A program made the position numbers and the translations under genes. From an uncultured Rikenellaceae bacterium (GTDB lineage: Bacteria > Bacteroidota > Bacteroidia > Bacteroidales > Rikenellaceae), in contig CAMLTW010000002.1 of NCBI GenBank assembly GCA_946486375.1, positions 397,196-461,195 on the forward strand: a stretch of 64,000 nucleotides of DNA, read 5' to 3'. Under the pieces are notes generated by a model. That model had not been told where the DNA came from and did not search any database. It saw nothing but the letters and a program-made list of their open reading frames with translations. Below, piece after piece: positions 8,805 to 17,001 of the stretch; the first letter of the stretch is position 1; every line of letters starts with the position of its first letter.

Positions 8805-9779
8805 TTATACTCCAGGTTCAGATTCGGGGGCCGGTGCATTCTGGGTGTATTCCACCACATTCAGCAGCCGGGGGTCGATGGACTGGTATTCCACGCCAAA
8901 ATACGAGGCCATGAAGAATTGTACCACCTTCGGATTGTCGGCCCGTCGGATTTCGACCGTTTCACGCGTACCGGTCTGGTCCAGACCCACGAGCATGTTG
9001 GATTTCGGGGAAATCAGAATCCGGCTATGGCTCATCCCTCCCATGGGAACCAGCTCGCATTTGCCGTCCGACCCTTCCAGAACGGTCTTTTCGTATCGGT
9101 CGTTATAGGGCGTACCCCCCGTCTCGATTTTGTAGCCGTCGCAATACAAATCGTAGATGTCCCAGGGCAGGAACATTTTCGTTGCCGTCTGCCGCAGGCG
9201 CTCGTGGGAGGCGCGGTAGGCCCTTTTGAGGGTGTCGACCACGTTTGAAAGGTTGATTTCGCCCACCGGGATCAGGTTCCCTTTCGCCTCGGCCACCTTA
9301 CCGGCGGTTTTCTCGGTTTCGATGATTGTCTCAAAACCGTTAAACAGGTCCATGGTCGTACTTCCGGAGGCATTCCGCTTGGCTGTGAAGATGCTATCGG
9401 CCAGATGTTCTCCGACGCTCATTGCCATCAACATAGCCATCTGGCGGGCGATTTCCCACTCGTCCGGCTTGGTGCCGACGGTAGAGGCGTAGATGGTGGA
9501 CCACAGGGCGTGGGGGTCGAATTCTTCTACCACGTCTCCGAGGAAAGTTTCAATTTCACGGGTCTCGATTCCGCTCGTATCGGTCGCCCCTTTTTCCGAC
9601 CGGTAAGGGCGGAGCTGGGCGCCGTTTACGCCGGTCCCGGCTGTCTCTTTGCCCTGGATTCCATAGCGGGGGGTCATGTGCCGGATGGTTTCATCGATGG
9701 AAGCTACCGGAAGGGCCAGCAGTTCCCGCCGGTATTTGTGGCCCGAGGCCAAAAGCTGGGGTGTAATTTCAAATGCCAT
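8805..9779 (-). CDS. Phage major capsid protein
   Basis: A 324-residue protein that follows the protease-scaffold gene by 6 bp, the canonical capsid position. The N-terminal half has PYRSEKGATDTSGIETREIETFLGDVV-type extended segments. The middle contains a long spine-like helix region (IARQMAMLMAMSVGEHLADSIF) and a basic stretch (TLKRAYRASHERL). The C-terminal region (NMLVGLDQTGTRETVEIRRA ... FFMASYFGVEY) resembles the A-domain and P-domain strands of Mu-E/HK97-like major capsid proteins. Assignment is from this pattern plus synteny. Confidence 0.75.
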   Translation of the reverse strand: MAFEITPQLLASGHKYRRELLALPVASIDETIRHMTPRYGIQGKETAGTGVNGAQLRPYRSEKGATDTSGIETREIETFLGDVVEEFDPHALWSTIYASTVGTKPDEWEIARQMAMLMAMSVGEHLADSIFTAKRNASGSTTMDLFNGFETIIETEKTAGKVAEAKGNLIPVGEINLSNVVDTLKRAYRASHERLRQTATKMFLPWDIYDLYCDGYKIETGGTPYNDRYEKTVLEGSDGKCELVPMGGMSHSRILISPKSNMLVGLDQTGTRETVEIRRADNPKVVQFFMASYFGVEYQSIDPRLLNVVEYTQNAPAPESEPGV

Positions 9780-9785
9780 CTCGAT

Positions 9786-10994
9786 TTAGTTTTTGTGTTG
9801 CTTTACAAAGGCCCGCGCGGAAGTGAGAGCTTCAGCAAAACTCGTTGCGGGCGCGTGATCTTCGCCCAGGGCGTCCGTCTCCGGAGTCACGGCGGCGCCT
9901 TGGTCGCCGGGTGATTTTTCCAGCTTTTGGATTCGCTCCAGGGCGGCGGATAATCCTTTCTCCACCTCCGCCCAGCGGGTGAAAGCTGCGGTCGCCTCCT
10001 CCAACGATTCTTTCAGGACGGCGGTTTTGTCGGGCAGGGCGGCTTCCACCTTCTCGGCCATATCGGCCGAGAGGGTGATGGTTCCGTCCACGGTCTCCAG
10101 CGCCGTAACGCCGGCCGCGGCGGCCAGTTTCGGTAAATGTTCTTTTGCCATATTTTCGTGTGTATTGGTTGAAGCAAGTTCTACCGCCCGGGCCGCAGCC
10201 TCCTCGAAGGTTCCGATACGGTCTACCAGGGTTCCCTGAACGTCCTTTGCAAAATAGACCTTCCCGGTCAGATGGACGTCTTCCACCCGGGGTCGGGAAG
10301 CGCGTACCACGTCCTGAAACTTGGAGGCGATAACTTGAAGACGCTCCCGGGTCAGGTCGTACTTCCCTTCCTTGATCTGCTGCGGTTCCTCCCGTTTGTG
10401 GATGGACTGCGGAGCAAGGATCTCGTGTACCTTGATTCCCTGGCGTTCGTAGTAGTCGGAAAAATCCCAGTAGGTGCAGAGCACCCCGATACTGCCCACT
10501 TCGGCCGTGGTGTTGTTGGCTATGATCTCCCGGCAGCGGGAGGCCAGCCAGTAAGCACCGGAACACGCGCAGTCGGACACGAAAGCCACCACCGGTTTGC
10601 GGACACCGCCTATAATTTCTCCCAGCTCCTCCGTCCCCTGCACTTCGCCCCCCGGCGAATCGATGCACAAAACGATGGCCGATACCTCCGGGTCGGCGTC
10701 CAACTGCCGAATCATTTGCCCGTAAGTCTCCATGCCGTAAGCACACACCGGATCATACTTGGTCAGAACGCCTGTGATGTTCACAACGCCCACGTTATGC
10801 ACGGCCCCGGAACCTTCGGCCCGGTAGGGTCGGATATAGGCCACTCTTGCCTGGTCTTCACGCTCCACGGGCTCGAAGTCCTGCATCGGGGAGAATACCC
10901 CCGAAAGCAAATATCCGAGACCACCGGCCTTTTCCTTGGAAAGAAGCCAGGGTTCGGATAGGATGGAGCGGATGATATTGTAGTTGCGAATCAT
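9786..10994 (-). CDS. S49-family prohead protease fused to scaffold-like tail
   Basis: A 402-residue protein from the ATG at 10994; a GTG at 11012 in the same frame could add six residues. Residues about 55-270 are an SppA/S49 serine protease: an IVLCIDSPGGEVQG oxyanion region, the catalytic Ser in CACSGAYWLAS, and a downstream KREEPQ segment. The last ~130 residues are Ala/Glu/Lys-rich, helical and likely coiled coil (EKVEAALPDKTAVLKESLEE ... ALERIQKLEKS). This matches phage head-maturation proteases that carry their scaffold in the same polypeptide. It should help assemble the procapsid and then digest the scaffold. It is immediately upstream of the capsid gene. Confidence 0.8.
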   Translation of the reverse strand: MIRNYNIIRSILSEPWLLSKEKAGGLGYLLSGVFSPMQDFEPVEREDQARVAYIRPYRAEGSGAVHNVGVVNITGVLTKYDPVCAYGMETYGQMIRQLDADPEVSAIVLCIDSPGGEVQGTEELGEIIGGVRKPVVAFVSDCACSGAYWLASRCREIIANNTTAEVGSIGVLCTYWDFSDYYERQGIKVHEILAPQSIHKREEPQQIKEGKYDLTRERLQVIASKFQDVVRASRPRVEDVHLTGKVYFAKDVQGTLVDRIGTFEEAAARAVELASTNTHENMAKEHLPKLAAAAGVTALETVDGTITLSADMAEKVEAALPDKTAVLKESLEEATAAFTRWAEVEKGLSAALERIQKLEKSPGDQGAAVTPETDALGEDHAPATSFAEALTSARAFVKQHKN

Positions 10995-11039
10995 TGACGA
11001 TAAATTTTTCACTACTACAATGTTAGAGGAAAAAGTGCC

Positions 11040-11480
11040 TTATATAAAGGACTCGGCCGCCGGCGGACGCGGGGTGTTCCACTCCACCTTGATTTTGTAG
11101 CCGCGGAAAGAACCGGGCGTTCCTTCGATGTTTTTTTCCCGCGTAATGACAAGGCGGATAGAGGAGCCTCCCAGCACGACGCCCCATCCGTTTATGTCGG
11201 TTATGCGGATGTTACGGGCCTTCCGAAAGCGGTTTACCGCCGCCTCGCTTTCGGAGGTGATTCCCGCGATTTTAAAACTTAGGGTGCATTTGTAGAGGGA
11301 ACCCTGGCTGCTGCGGGTTTCCTTTTGCCCATAGGCGGCCGACCCCTTTTGAAAAGGCATAGGAACATAGGATTGTTCCACCCCGGCGATGGGGGCGGTC
11401 CGGCTCTCGATCCGGATAATGTAGGAAATGTTCATCGTTTGCAGGTTGGTTTGCGTCCAAAGAGGTACGAAATTTCCCAT
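11040..11480 (-). CDS. Phage protein upstream of protease, unknown
   Basis: A 146-residue protein starting MGNFVPLWTQTNLQTM; an internal ATG at 11435 would give a 131-residue version. It is strand-rich with a C-terminal hydrophilic region (KIKVEWNTPRPPAAESFI). No signal peptide, transmembrane helix or catalytic motif. It sits between the first late gene and the protease, so a virion-related role is possible. Family not recognised. Confidence 0.5.
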   Translation of the reverse strand: MGNFVPLWTQTNLQTMNISYIIRIESRTAPIAGVEQSYVPMPFQKGSAAYGQKETRSSQGSLYKCTLSFKIAGITSESEAAVNRFRKARNIRITDINGWGVVLGGSSIRLVITREKNIEGTPGSFRGYKIKVEWNTPRPPAAESFI

Positions 11481-11512
11481 TTTGGATGCAAAATTTTATA
11501 ATTAATTGATAA

Positions 11513-12043
11513 TTAGTTGCTTGACTTCTTTTTCATGGTTTCGCGGGCCAGCGCGGCGGCCGCATACGCCTTTTTTCGCAGTTTTTCCTCGAACCTTCGA
11601 AGGGTCGAAAGTTCCTTGCGATAGTACCGCTTCTTCATCGTTTCGATGTCCCCGTGGAAAATCTCCATCTGGTTCTCGACGATGAACATGGCGATGATGT
11701 CTTTTAGTTTGAAACCTTGGATACGGGATTCGGTGCAAAAGGAAATGAAATTGATGTCGAATTCCTTGCGGAGTACCGCGTTGATCTTGGCCGTGCCTTC
11801 CGAGGTCACAAATAAACACTTATTTCGCAGCGATTCCGTGTACCGAGACTGTGGAAGGTGAAAGACGACGGTCGTATCATCATCCGCTTCCTGGACGGGG
11901 TAGTCGGCCGTTTGGACCAGGGAACATATCACGGTACCGGTGAACGTATCCATGGTAACGGCATAGCCGCCCCCAACCCGCTCGAAAAGCCCTGGAAGGT
12001 AACTTCGGAGAATAGGGTCCTTGATCTTAATCTTGACTTCCAT
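11513..12043 (-). CDS. First gene of the structural transcript, unknown (176 aa)
   Basis: A 176-residue protein, the first gene after the repeat-containing interval. Residues 1-110 look like a mixed alpha/beta domain with short strands; the last 55 residues are strongly basic and helical (MKKRYYRKELSTLRRFEEKL, RKKAYAAAALARETMKKK). This could bind DNA or RNA, for instance as a late regulator, but that is inference. Its start codon at 12043 is chosen because the AT-rich leader ends there. Confidence 0.55.
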   Translation of the reverse strand: MEVKIKIKDPILRSYLPGLFERVGGGYAVTMDTFTGTVICSLVQTADYPVQEADDDTTVVFHLPQSRYTESLRNKCLFVTSEGTAKINAVLRKEFDINFISFCTESRIQGFKLKDIIAMFIVENQMEIFHGDIETMKKRYYRKELSTLRRFEEKLRKKAYAAAALARETMKKKSSN

Positions 12044-12441
12044 AATGTGTGAAGAATTTATATAAAATTATTGATTGTTAGCTGGTTAAAAATGACAACG
12101 GGGACGTTTTCGCGGGCCTTGCCTATGGCTTTTTTAAAAACGAGCCTGTTTTTACATGATTTTTTTACTTTCTCAATTTAATTACTACTCGTTTTTATAA
12201 GTGCAATGCTTTGAAAATTAAATATATGCAGTAGTAAGAAGACTTCGCCGCGGGTAAAAAGTAGTAAGTAGGTAGTAAGTGCATGATTTAGTATTTAAAC
12301 TAATGATAATCAATATATTAAGTTAAAAAGTAGTAAGTAGTAAGATGATAGTACAAAGGATTTTTATGTTCATTAAAAAAATATATTTATATAACCGCAT
12401 ATAGATATACACGAATGCGCGGGTATGTGTGCGGGCGGGGT
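12044..12441 (-). promoter_or_regulatory. Repeat-containing intergenic region between replication and structural modules
   Basis: 398 bp with no gene and much more AT-rich than the flanks. It contains five copies of GTAGTAAG: 12231-12238, 12261-12268, 12272-12279, 12330-12337 and 12337-12344 (the last two share one base), plus an inverted near-copy at 12181-12188. The copies lie between the end of the VirE/D5-like gene and the start of the structural operon. They could be binding sites of a late regulator or iterons of a replication origin. No TAnnTTTG element is obvious upstream of 12043. Confidence 0.6.
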
Positions 12442-13698
12442 TCATCCTATCAGGGATTTGAGGTGATATTTGTAAAGCCTTTCGCCGGCGCCGTAGATCA
12501 TCTTGCGGGTGAAACCCAAACTTCGCAACGCTTCGCCCACGTGCCGGGGCGTGATGTATCGGGCTACGTCGGCTTTGACCAGGCGAAGCCGGTGCAGCTC
12601 GGCCACCACTTCGGTAGGTGTCAGCCAGGTTTCCGTCTCCTCGGTGCCGTCCGGCAGCGTAAAGACCTGCTGCAGCAGAACGCTTGCGGGCGACTCGATG
12701 ATGTACCGTTGGTTCACTTCGGCAAATTCGGCGTAGTCCTCCCGGTTGAGCCGGTAGCCGAAATCCGGATTTTCGCAAAGGGCCAGGGCTTCGGCCCAGA
12801 GGGCGTCCACGTCCACCTGCCCGGCATAGTTCCAGTCGATGTGCTCTATGTGCAGACAAATGAACCGGCGCGTCCCCAGGGCCGGATACAGGAAGCCATG
12901 GCGGCTTCCCATCCGGTTATTGGTCGTAATCAGCACCGAGGCGATCCGCTGGCGGGGAATCGGACAAAGGTCCCCCCTCATTCGGACGGGGAGGGTGTGG
13001 GATGAAAGCAGCATCTTGAAATCTTCGGCCCGCGCGGGAGTGATCCCCCGCATCTCGTCGAACAGTACCAGAAAATTGGTCACCATGGCCTGGTCCGGAT
13101 TGAAGGAGCGGTGGTCGGAACTGCTCGTGACGAACATGTCCTGAAGCGGGGCCGGACAAAGAGAGCGCGCCAGGGCGGACTTTCCGTCGCCTTCGTCCTC
13201 GTTTACCAGCACCAGGGCCGCCTCGTTGGCATAGCGGCCTAAAGCACATGCGGCCGCGGCCGCCAACCAGCGGCGTATGTACCGCCCGGCCCGCTCCTGG
13301 TAGTATCCGCGCGGCCGGTCGCCGAACTCCCGTACCCGGATGTGAGAAATCAGCTTGTCGATGTGGGATTCTTCCGGCAGGTGGCCCCGCAGTCCGTCGA
13401 AGTATTCCTTCACCGGGTCGTAACGCTTGATTTGATTGGGCGACCGCAGAATCATCTGAATCATTTGCCGGGTGTGGGGGATTCCTTCCTGCATCATGTG
13501 AAGGGAAATATCGTCGACCGAAACCGGAAAGTTGTATAACTTTTTCAGCGACCGAATCCGCATAACGGACGGATCGTAGCGGTTGGTCTCGATTTGGTAA
13601 TTTGCCCGCAGAAAATCCGTGACCGGCGTTATCTTATCACAACCCTTGTCACTTGGAAGCGACAAGGGTTGTATTTTACGTTTTGAACGTACTTTCAT
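12442..13698 (-). CDS. VirE/D5-like phage replication ATPase (helicase)
   Basis: A 418-residue P-loop ATPase of the VirE/primase-helicase type. Walker A is VNEDEGDGKSALARSL near residue 165, Walker B is FLVLFDEM near residue 210, and the sensor motif is VLITTNN near residue 255. An N-terminal region (residues 1-110) precedes the ATPase and a winged-helix-like end follows (VVAELHRLRLVKADVARYI). It should act with DnaB in phage DNA replication. It starts a few bases after the DnaB stop, so the two are co-transcribed. A 12-bp inverted repeat lies inside its first 20 codons. Confidence 0.8.
   Translation of the reverse strand: MKVRSKRKIQPLSLPSDKGCDKITPVTDFLRANYQIETNRYDPSVMRIRSLKKLYNFPVSVDDISLHMMQEGIPHTRQMIQMILRSPNQIKRYDPVKEYFDGLRGHLPEESHIDKLISHIRVREFGDRPRGYYQERAGRYIRRWLAAAAACALGRYANEAALVLVNEDEGDGKSALARSLCPAPLQDMFVTSSSDHRSFNPDQAMVTNFLVLFDEMRGITPARAEDFKMLLSSHTLPVRMRGDLCPIPRQRIASVLITTNNRMGSRHGFLYPALGTRRFICLHIEHIDWNYAGQVDVDALWAEALALCENPDFGYRLNREDYAEFAEVNQRYIIESPASVLLQQVFTLPDGTEETETWLTPTEVVAELHRLRLVKADVARYITPRHVGEALRSLGFTRKMIYGAGERLYKYHLKSLIG
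13639..13672. repeat. 12-bp inverted repeat in the 5' coding part of the VirE-like gene
   Basis: ACAACCCTTGTC (13639-13650) and its exact reverse complement (13661-13672) surround a 10-base spacer. It covers codons about 9-20 of the VirE-like gene. A stable mRNA hairpin this close to a start codon may tune translation, or the palindrome may be an operator. Confidence 0.6.
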
Positions 13699-13701
13699 AG
13701 G

Positions 13702-15141
13702 TTAAAAAGGTAGAGCGTTTGTAGGGGTAGAATCAGAAAACGCGGGTAGGTAATCCTCGATGGTGGACAAATCGGGCGAATAGCGGAATGACACCTGCCC
13801 TGTGGCCCCGTCGCGCTGCTTACGGATGAATAGAAGGCCCATATCCGACGGAATGGGTGCGCCATTATCGTCGCAAAACTCCGTGTCCTTGTAGTAGGAA
13901 GGTCTGAACGGCATGATGACCAGGTCGGCATCCTGCTCGATGCCCCCCGACTCGCGCAGGTCATAGAGCTGGGGTTGTTTGTCGGCGCGGCTCTCGGCCG
14001 CGCGGTTCAGTTGACAGAGCAGCAGCACGGGAATTTCCAGCTCCAGGGCCAGGCGCTTCAAACCCCGGGATATTTCCGCTACTTCCCGTTCCCGGTTGTT
14101 ACGATAACCGGTTGCTCCGGCTTCCGTCTCGATCAGTTGCAGATAGTCGATGACCAAAAGGTCCAGTTTACCCTTCCGCCTTCTGGCACGGGCCATGGAT
14201 GAAAGGCGCGTCAGGGTCGCACCCGGACTATCGTAGATGGAAATCTCCAGACGCTCCAGCTCCCCGACGGCCTGCTGGTAGGCTTGCAGGTCCCCGGGTC
14301 TCATCCGCCCGGATTTAAGCCGGGAGCTATCCACTCCGGCGTAGGTACACACCAGGCGATCCGTCAGGGAAATATCCGACATTTCCAATGAAGTGACCGT
14401 AACATGGGCGCCGGCCAGCGCGGCCGACTTGGAAAATTTGAGCGCCAGCGCCGTTTTTCCCATGGCCGGCCGGGCCGCCAGGATAATCAGTTGTCCGGGA
14501 CACATGCCGTTTGTGAGCCGGTCCAGGTCGGTAAGTCCGTAGGAAAGCCCCAGCAGTTCCCCGCGGTTGGCCCGGGCTATCCGCTCGTCTATGACCTTGC
14601 CGTGGCGCTGCAGAATCTCCCGGATGTGCTTTTCCGCACCGGCCCCGGCAAAGAGGGAATCCAGATGCCGGGTAACGGAGGTGTATTCGGCCATGATAGC
14701 GTCGAAGTCCCCCTCGTAGCACTTACCGGCCAGGGTCGAAAGCGTGGCGGCCATGGTCCGCATAACCCACAACTGACGCAAAATCTGGGCATGGAATAAG
14801 GTATGGATGCCGGTTCCCACACGCTGGGTCAACTGGGCCAGACAAGCCGCCCCGCCCACCTTCTCCAGCATCTGGCTTTCCTCCAGGCGACGGCCGACGG
14901 TGTATAGGTCAACGGGCTGGCCGTGGGCGGCCAGGTACTCGATGGCCCCGAAGATGACCCCGTGCCTTTCATCATAAAACATATCGGAAGTAAGCCGGCC
15001 CGATAACTCGTGGTATAGCTGCCCTTCCAGGAGCAAGGCCCCCAAAACGGCCTGCTCGATCTTTTCATCGTGCGGTGGAACCAGGGCGAACGTGGATTCA
15101 GTTTTTCGGGACCGCGATGGTGATTTTTTGGCGTTGTCCAT
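13702..15141 (-). CDS. dnaB: Replicative DNA helicase (DnaB family)
   Basis: About 479 residues from the ATG at 15141; an upstream ATG at 15177 is also in frame. The N-terminal DnaB domain (VPPHDEKIEQAVLGALLLEG) is followed by a RecA-like C-terminal domain with Walker A ARPAMGKTALALKF near residue 215, Walker B LLVIDYLQL and DnaB motif 4 ESGGIEQDADLVI. The hexameric ring unwinds phage DNA at forks. The 164-residue upstream gene overlaps its start by 44 bp. The gene is phage-encoded: it sits within the early operon and directly precedes the VirE/D5-like ATPase. Confidence 0.9.
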   Translation of the reverse strand: MDNAKKSPSRSRKTESTFALVPPHDEKIEQAVLGALLLEGQLYHELSGRLTSDMFYDERHGVIFGAIEYLAAHGQPVDLYTVGRRLEESQMLEKVGGAACLAQLTQRVGTGIHTLFHAQILRQLWVMRTMAATLSTLAGKCYEGDFDAIMAEYTSVTRHLDSLFAGAGAEKHIREILQRHGKVIDERIARANRGELLGLSYGLTDLDRLTNGMCPGQLIILAARPAMGKTALALKFSKSAALAGAHVTVTSLEMSDISLTDRLVCTYAGVDSSRLKSGRMRPGDLQAYQQAVGELERLEISIYDSPGATLTRLSSMARARRRKGKLDLLVIDYLQLIETEAGATGYRNNREREVAEISRGLKRLALELEIPVLLLCQLNRAAESRADKQPQLYDLRESGGIEQDADLVIMPFRPSYYKDTEFCDDNGAPIPSDMGLLFIRKQRDGATGQVSFRYSPDLSTIEDYLPAFSDSTPTNALPF

Positions 15142-15592
15142 TATCGGTAGGGGTGTTGTTGGCGTTGCTTGTTTCAAAATTCACTTGAAAGAGGCTGGAG
15201 GTTCCCAGGGCCATGTAAAAGTCGATGGTTTTGCGGAAGACCTCCCGGTCGTTTCCGGAAAACTCCCGGATCGTGTTGAGCCGCGCCTGCTCCATGCGGC
15301 TTTTCATCAGAATGCCGTGCTGTTCGGCCAGGTAATCCTTGTAGAGTGCCCAATGGGCTGTAAACTCCTTATCCTGCCACGGGAACTTCACCGGCAGGGG
15401 TTGGACCGCTTCGGTGATCCGGCCATCCAGCTCGTTGGCCGTTTCGGTCACTTCCGCCCAGGATTTTTCCACGGCCTTGCGATGCCGTTCCCCGCCGCTC
15501 CCTGCCGGAAGGTTGGCGGCCATCGTCTCAATGTTCTTTCCGAGCTTCTCCAGCGCCCGGTAGTGCAATTCCCAAAATTTCAATAGGTTCAT
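15098..15592 (-). CDS. Phage early protein preceding dnaB, unknown
   Basis: A 164-residue, predominantly helical protein (MNLLKFWELHYRALEKLGKN, then several Leu/Glu-rich helices) with a polar C-terminal tail. Its end overlaps the dnaB start, so they are coupled. A replication-accessory role such as helicase loading is suggested by position only; no loader motif (no P-loop) is visible. Confidence 0.6.
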   Translation of the reverse strand: MNLLKFWELHYRALEKLGKNIETMAANLPAGSGGERHRKAVEKSWAEVTETANELDGRITEAVQPLPVKFPWQDKEFTAHWALYKDYLAEQHGILMKSRMEQARLNTIREFSGNDREVFRKTIDFYMALGTSSLFQVNFETSNANNTPTDNGQRQKITIAVPKN

Positions 15593-15614
15593 CTTTAGCG
15601 CAATTTCCGTTGTG

Positions 15615-16013
15615 TTATTTAAGCTCCATTATCCGACGAATAAAACTTGCGGCCAGATTTACGTATAGTTCCCGGTTCGTGGAGGTAATCGAAGGATTGA
15701 AAACCGTATTGATATTGATATGGTCTTCCAGCATTTGAAGGGTCAGAACCACGCGGTGATCCGTGCGGGTGTCGCGAAATGTGACCTCTACGGTTTCATC
15801 CTCGGAAATGGGGGGAGAATCCAAACAAACCTCCTTTACATGATGGAGGGGGATTCCCAAGCGATTGCCGGATTTCTGTCCCTTTAAAATTACATTCCCT
15901 TCTTCCGGGTCATACGCTTGGAAGGAACCCCGGTAGAGGCTTTCATCGTTCATCAAAAGGGCAATATCGGTCCCTTTGGCAATTTCCATCTCTTGAAATT
16001 CTTGTTGTGTCAT
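15615..16013 (-). CDS. Sm-like phage protein (putative)
   Basis: A 132-residue protein. Residues about 15-60 (GTDIALLMNDESLYRGSFQA, then YDPEEGNVILKG) follow the Sm1 pattern of LSm/Hfq folds: G-x-hydrophobic-x-x-[Y]D-x-x-x-N-hydrophobic-x-L. A second strand pair follows (IPLHHVKEVCL), like Sm2. The C-terminal ~60 residues form strands and a helix ending FIRRIMELK. If the fold is right it could bind RNA or build a ring, but this comes from eye-level motif reading. It is in the early operon. Confidence 0.5.
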   Translation of the reverse strand: MTQQEFQEMEIAKGTDIALLMNDESLYRGSFQAYDPEEGNVILKGQKSGNRLGIPLHHVKEVCLDSPPISEDETVEVTFRDTRTDHRVVLTLQMLEDHININTVFNPSITSTNRELYVNLAASFIRRIMELK

Positions 16014-16025
16014 AGGTGTTTGATT

Positions 16026-16247
16026 TTATGATTCGACTTGGTTGTTCCGCCATCTGGCGTAGGCCAGCACCAGGGCGCTGGTGTGTTCGCATTGGATCCG
16101 GGCGACGCGGTATTCTACCCCTTGCCGGGTAGTGAAAATGACTCGGTCCGTGGCCGGTTGGTAGATAAGTGATATGACGGCAGAGAAGTTATATTCCGTC
16201 CCGTTGTGGATGAAGCCATCCCGGTGTATTTGAAGTGTCGGTGTCAT
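16026..16247 (-). CDS. Small phage early protein, unknown (73 aa)
   Basis: A 73-residue protein with a beta-hairpin-like pattern (LQIHRDGFIHNGTEYNFSAV) and a C-terminal helix ending RWRNNQVES. It lies between the band-7-like membrane protein and the Sm-like protein with short spacers, consistent with one polycistronic early mRNA. No family recognised. Confidence 0.5.
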   Translation of the reverse strand: MTPTLQIHRDGFIHNGTEYNFSAVISLIYQPATDRVIFTTRQGVEYRVARIQCEHTSALVLAYARWRNNQVES

Positions 16248-16275
16248 ACTTGAAAGGAATTACCGGTGGTGACTG

Positions 16276-16695
16276 CTACTTCGGCCGGGCTTCTAAAATC
16301 GGCAAATTGGCCTCGGTAGGAACGTAGACTACTTTTTCGGGGACGTTGTTTTGCTGACGCACCCACAAATACTGGATGTAGGTAGGGGTGATCGAACCGT
16401 TTTCAATCCGGATAGCTTCGGCCGCACCTTTGGCCCGCTCCACTTCGGCCTGGGCGTTGAGCTTTTCGGCCTCCAGGTTCGCTTTGGCTTCTTCGATCTT
16501 GATACGGCGGTTCTGTTCGGCCTTTGCAAATTCCGCCTTCCCGCTCATCTCTTGTTGCCACACTTTGTAACGAGGACAGCCCGTCATACAAGTCAGGATG
16601 AAAAGAACCAGGAACCCGGCAATCATAAGCCAACCGGTCGCATAAAATGTGGTCCCTTCTGCGGCATACCTGTTTTTTGTCGAAAATAGTTTCAT
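16276..16695 (-). CDS. Phage membrane protein with band-7 (SPFH)-like coiled coil
   Basis: A 139-residue protein. Residues 20-40 form one transmembrane helix (ATGWLMIAGFLVLFILTC), followed by a lipobox-like TGC. Residues 50-100 are a charged heptad region (IKIEEAKANLEAEKLNAQA, then EVERAKGAAEA) very like the helical part of prohibitin/stomatin proteins. The ending (TPTYIQYLWVRQQNN, VVYVPTEANLPIL) also matches band-7 C-termini. The SPFH beta domain itself is absent, so this is a miniature version. Possible roles are membrane anchoring or superinfection immunity (inference). Confidence 0.65.
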   Translation of the reverse strand: MKLFSTKNRYAAEGTTFYATGWLMIAGFLVLFILTCMTGCPRYKVWQQEMSGKAEFAKAEQNRRIKIEEAKANLEAEKLNAQAEVERAKGAAEAIRIENGSITPTYIQYLWVRQQNNVPEKVVYVPTEANLPILEARPK

Positions 16696-16734
16696 AGTAT
16701 TAATTTTTAGTGCCTTACGGCGGTTGTTGTGTGA

Positions 16735-17001
16735 TTACAGTTTTTCAAATTCTTCCTCCAGGCGCTCTTTCTCTTTCAAAACCGCTTGATATACGATTTC
16801 GGTCAGATTTACCGAGGCCAGCGGGGGAAGGCGGTAAGTCACCGTATTATCGTCCCAGTCGTTGGCCTGGATGCACACTTTCGGATGCCGGTCGATCAGG
16901 GTGCCGTCTTCGCACGTGTAGAGAAAACACTCCAGGATTTCTTCGCAGTTCTTGATTTCGGTGTATAACTCGTTGAGTTTTTCCAGTTGTTCTTTTTTCA
17001 T
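16735..17001 (-). CDS. Small phage early protein, unknown (88 aa)
   Basis: An 88-residue protein with helical ends (MKKEQLEKLNELYTEIKNCE and VLKEKERLEEEFEKL) around a short strand-rich middle. Its ATG overlaps the stop of the 36-residue peptide gene upstream (ATGA), so its translation may depend on that peptide being read. No known family. Confidence 0.55.
   Translation of the reverse strand: MKKEQLEKLNELYTEIKNCEEILECFLYTCEDGTLIDRHPKVCIQANDWDDNTVTYRLPPLASVNLTEIVYQAVLKEKERLEEEFEKL

Noticed and set aside
12231..12344. GTAGTAAG repeats as a CRISPR array
   Set aside because: Repeats are only 8 bp, spacing is irregular, and no cas genes are near.
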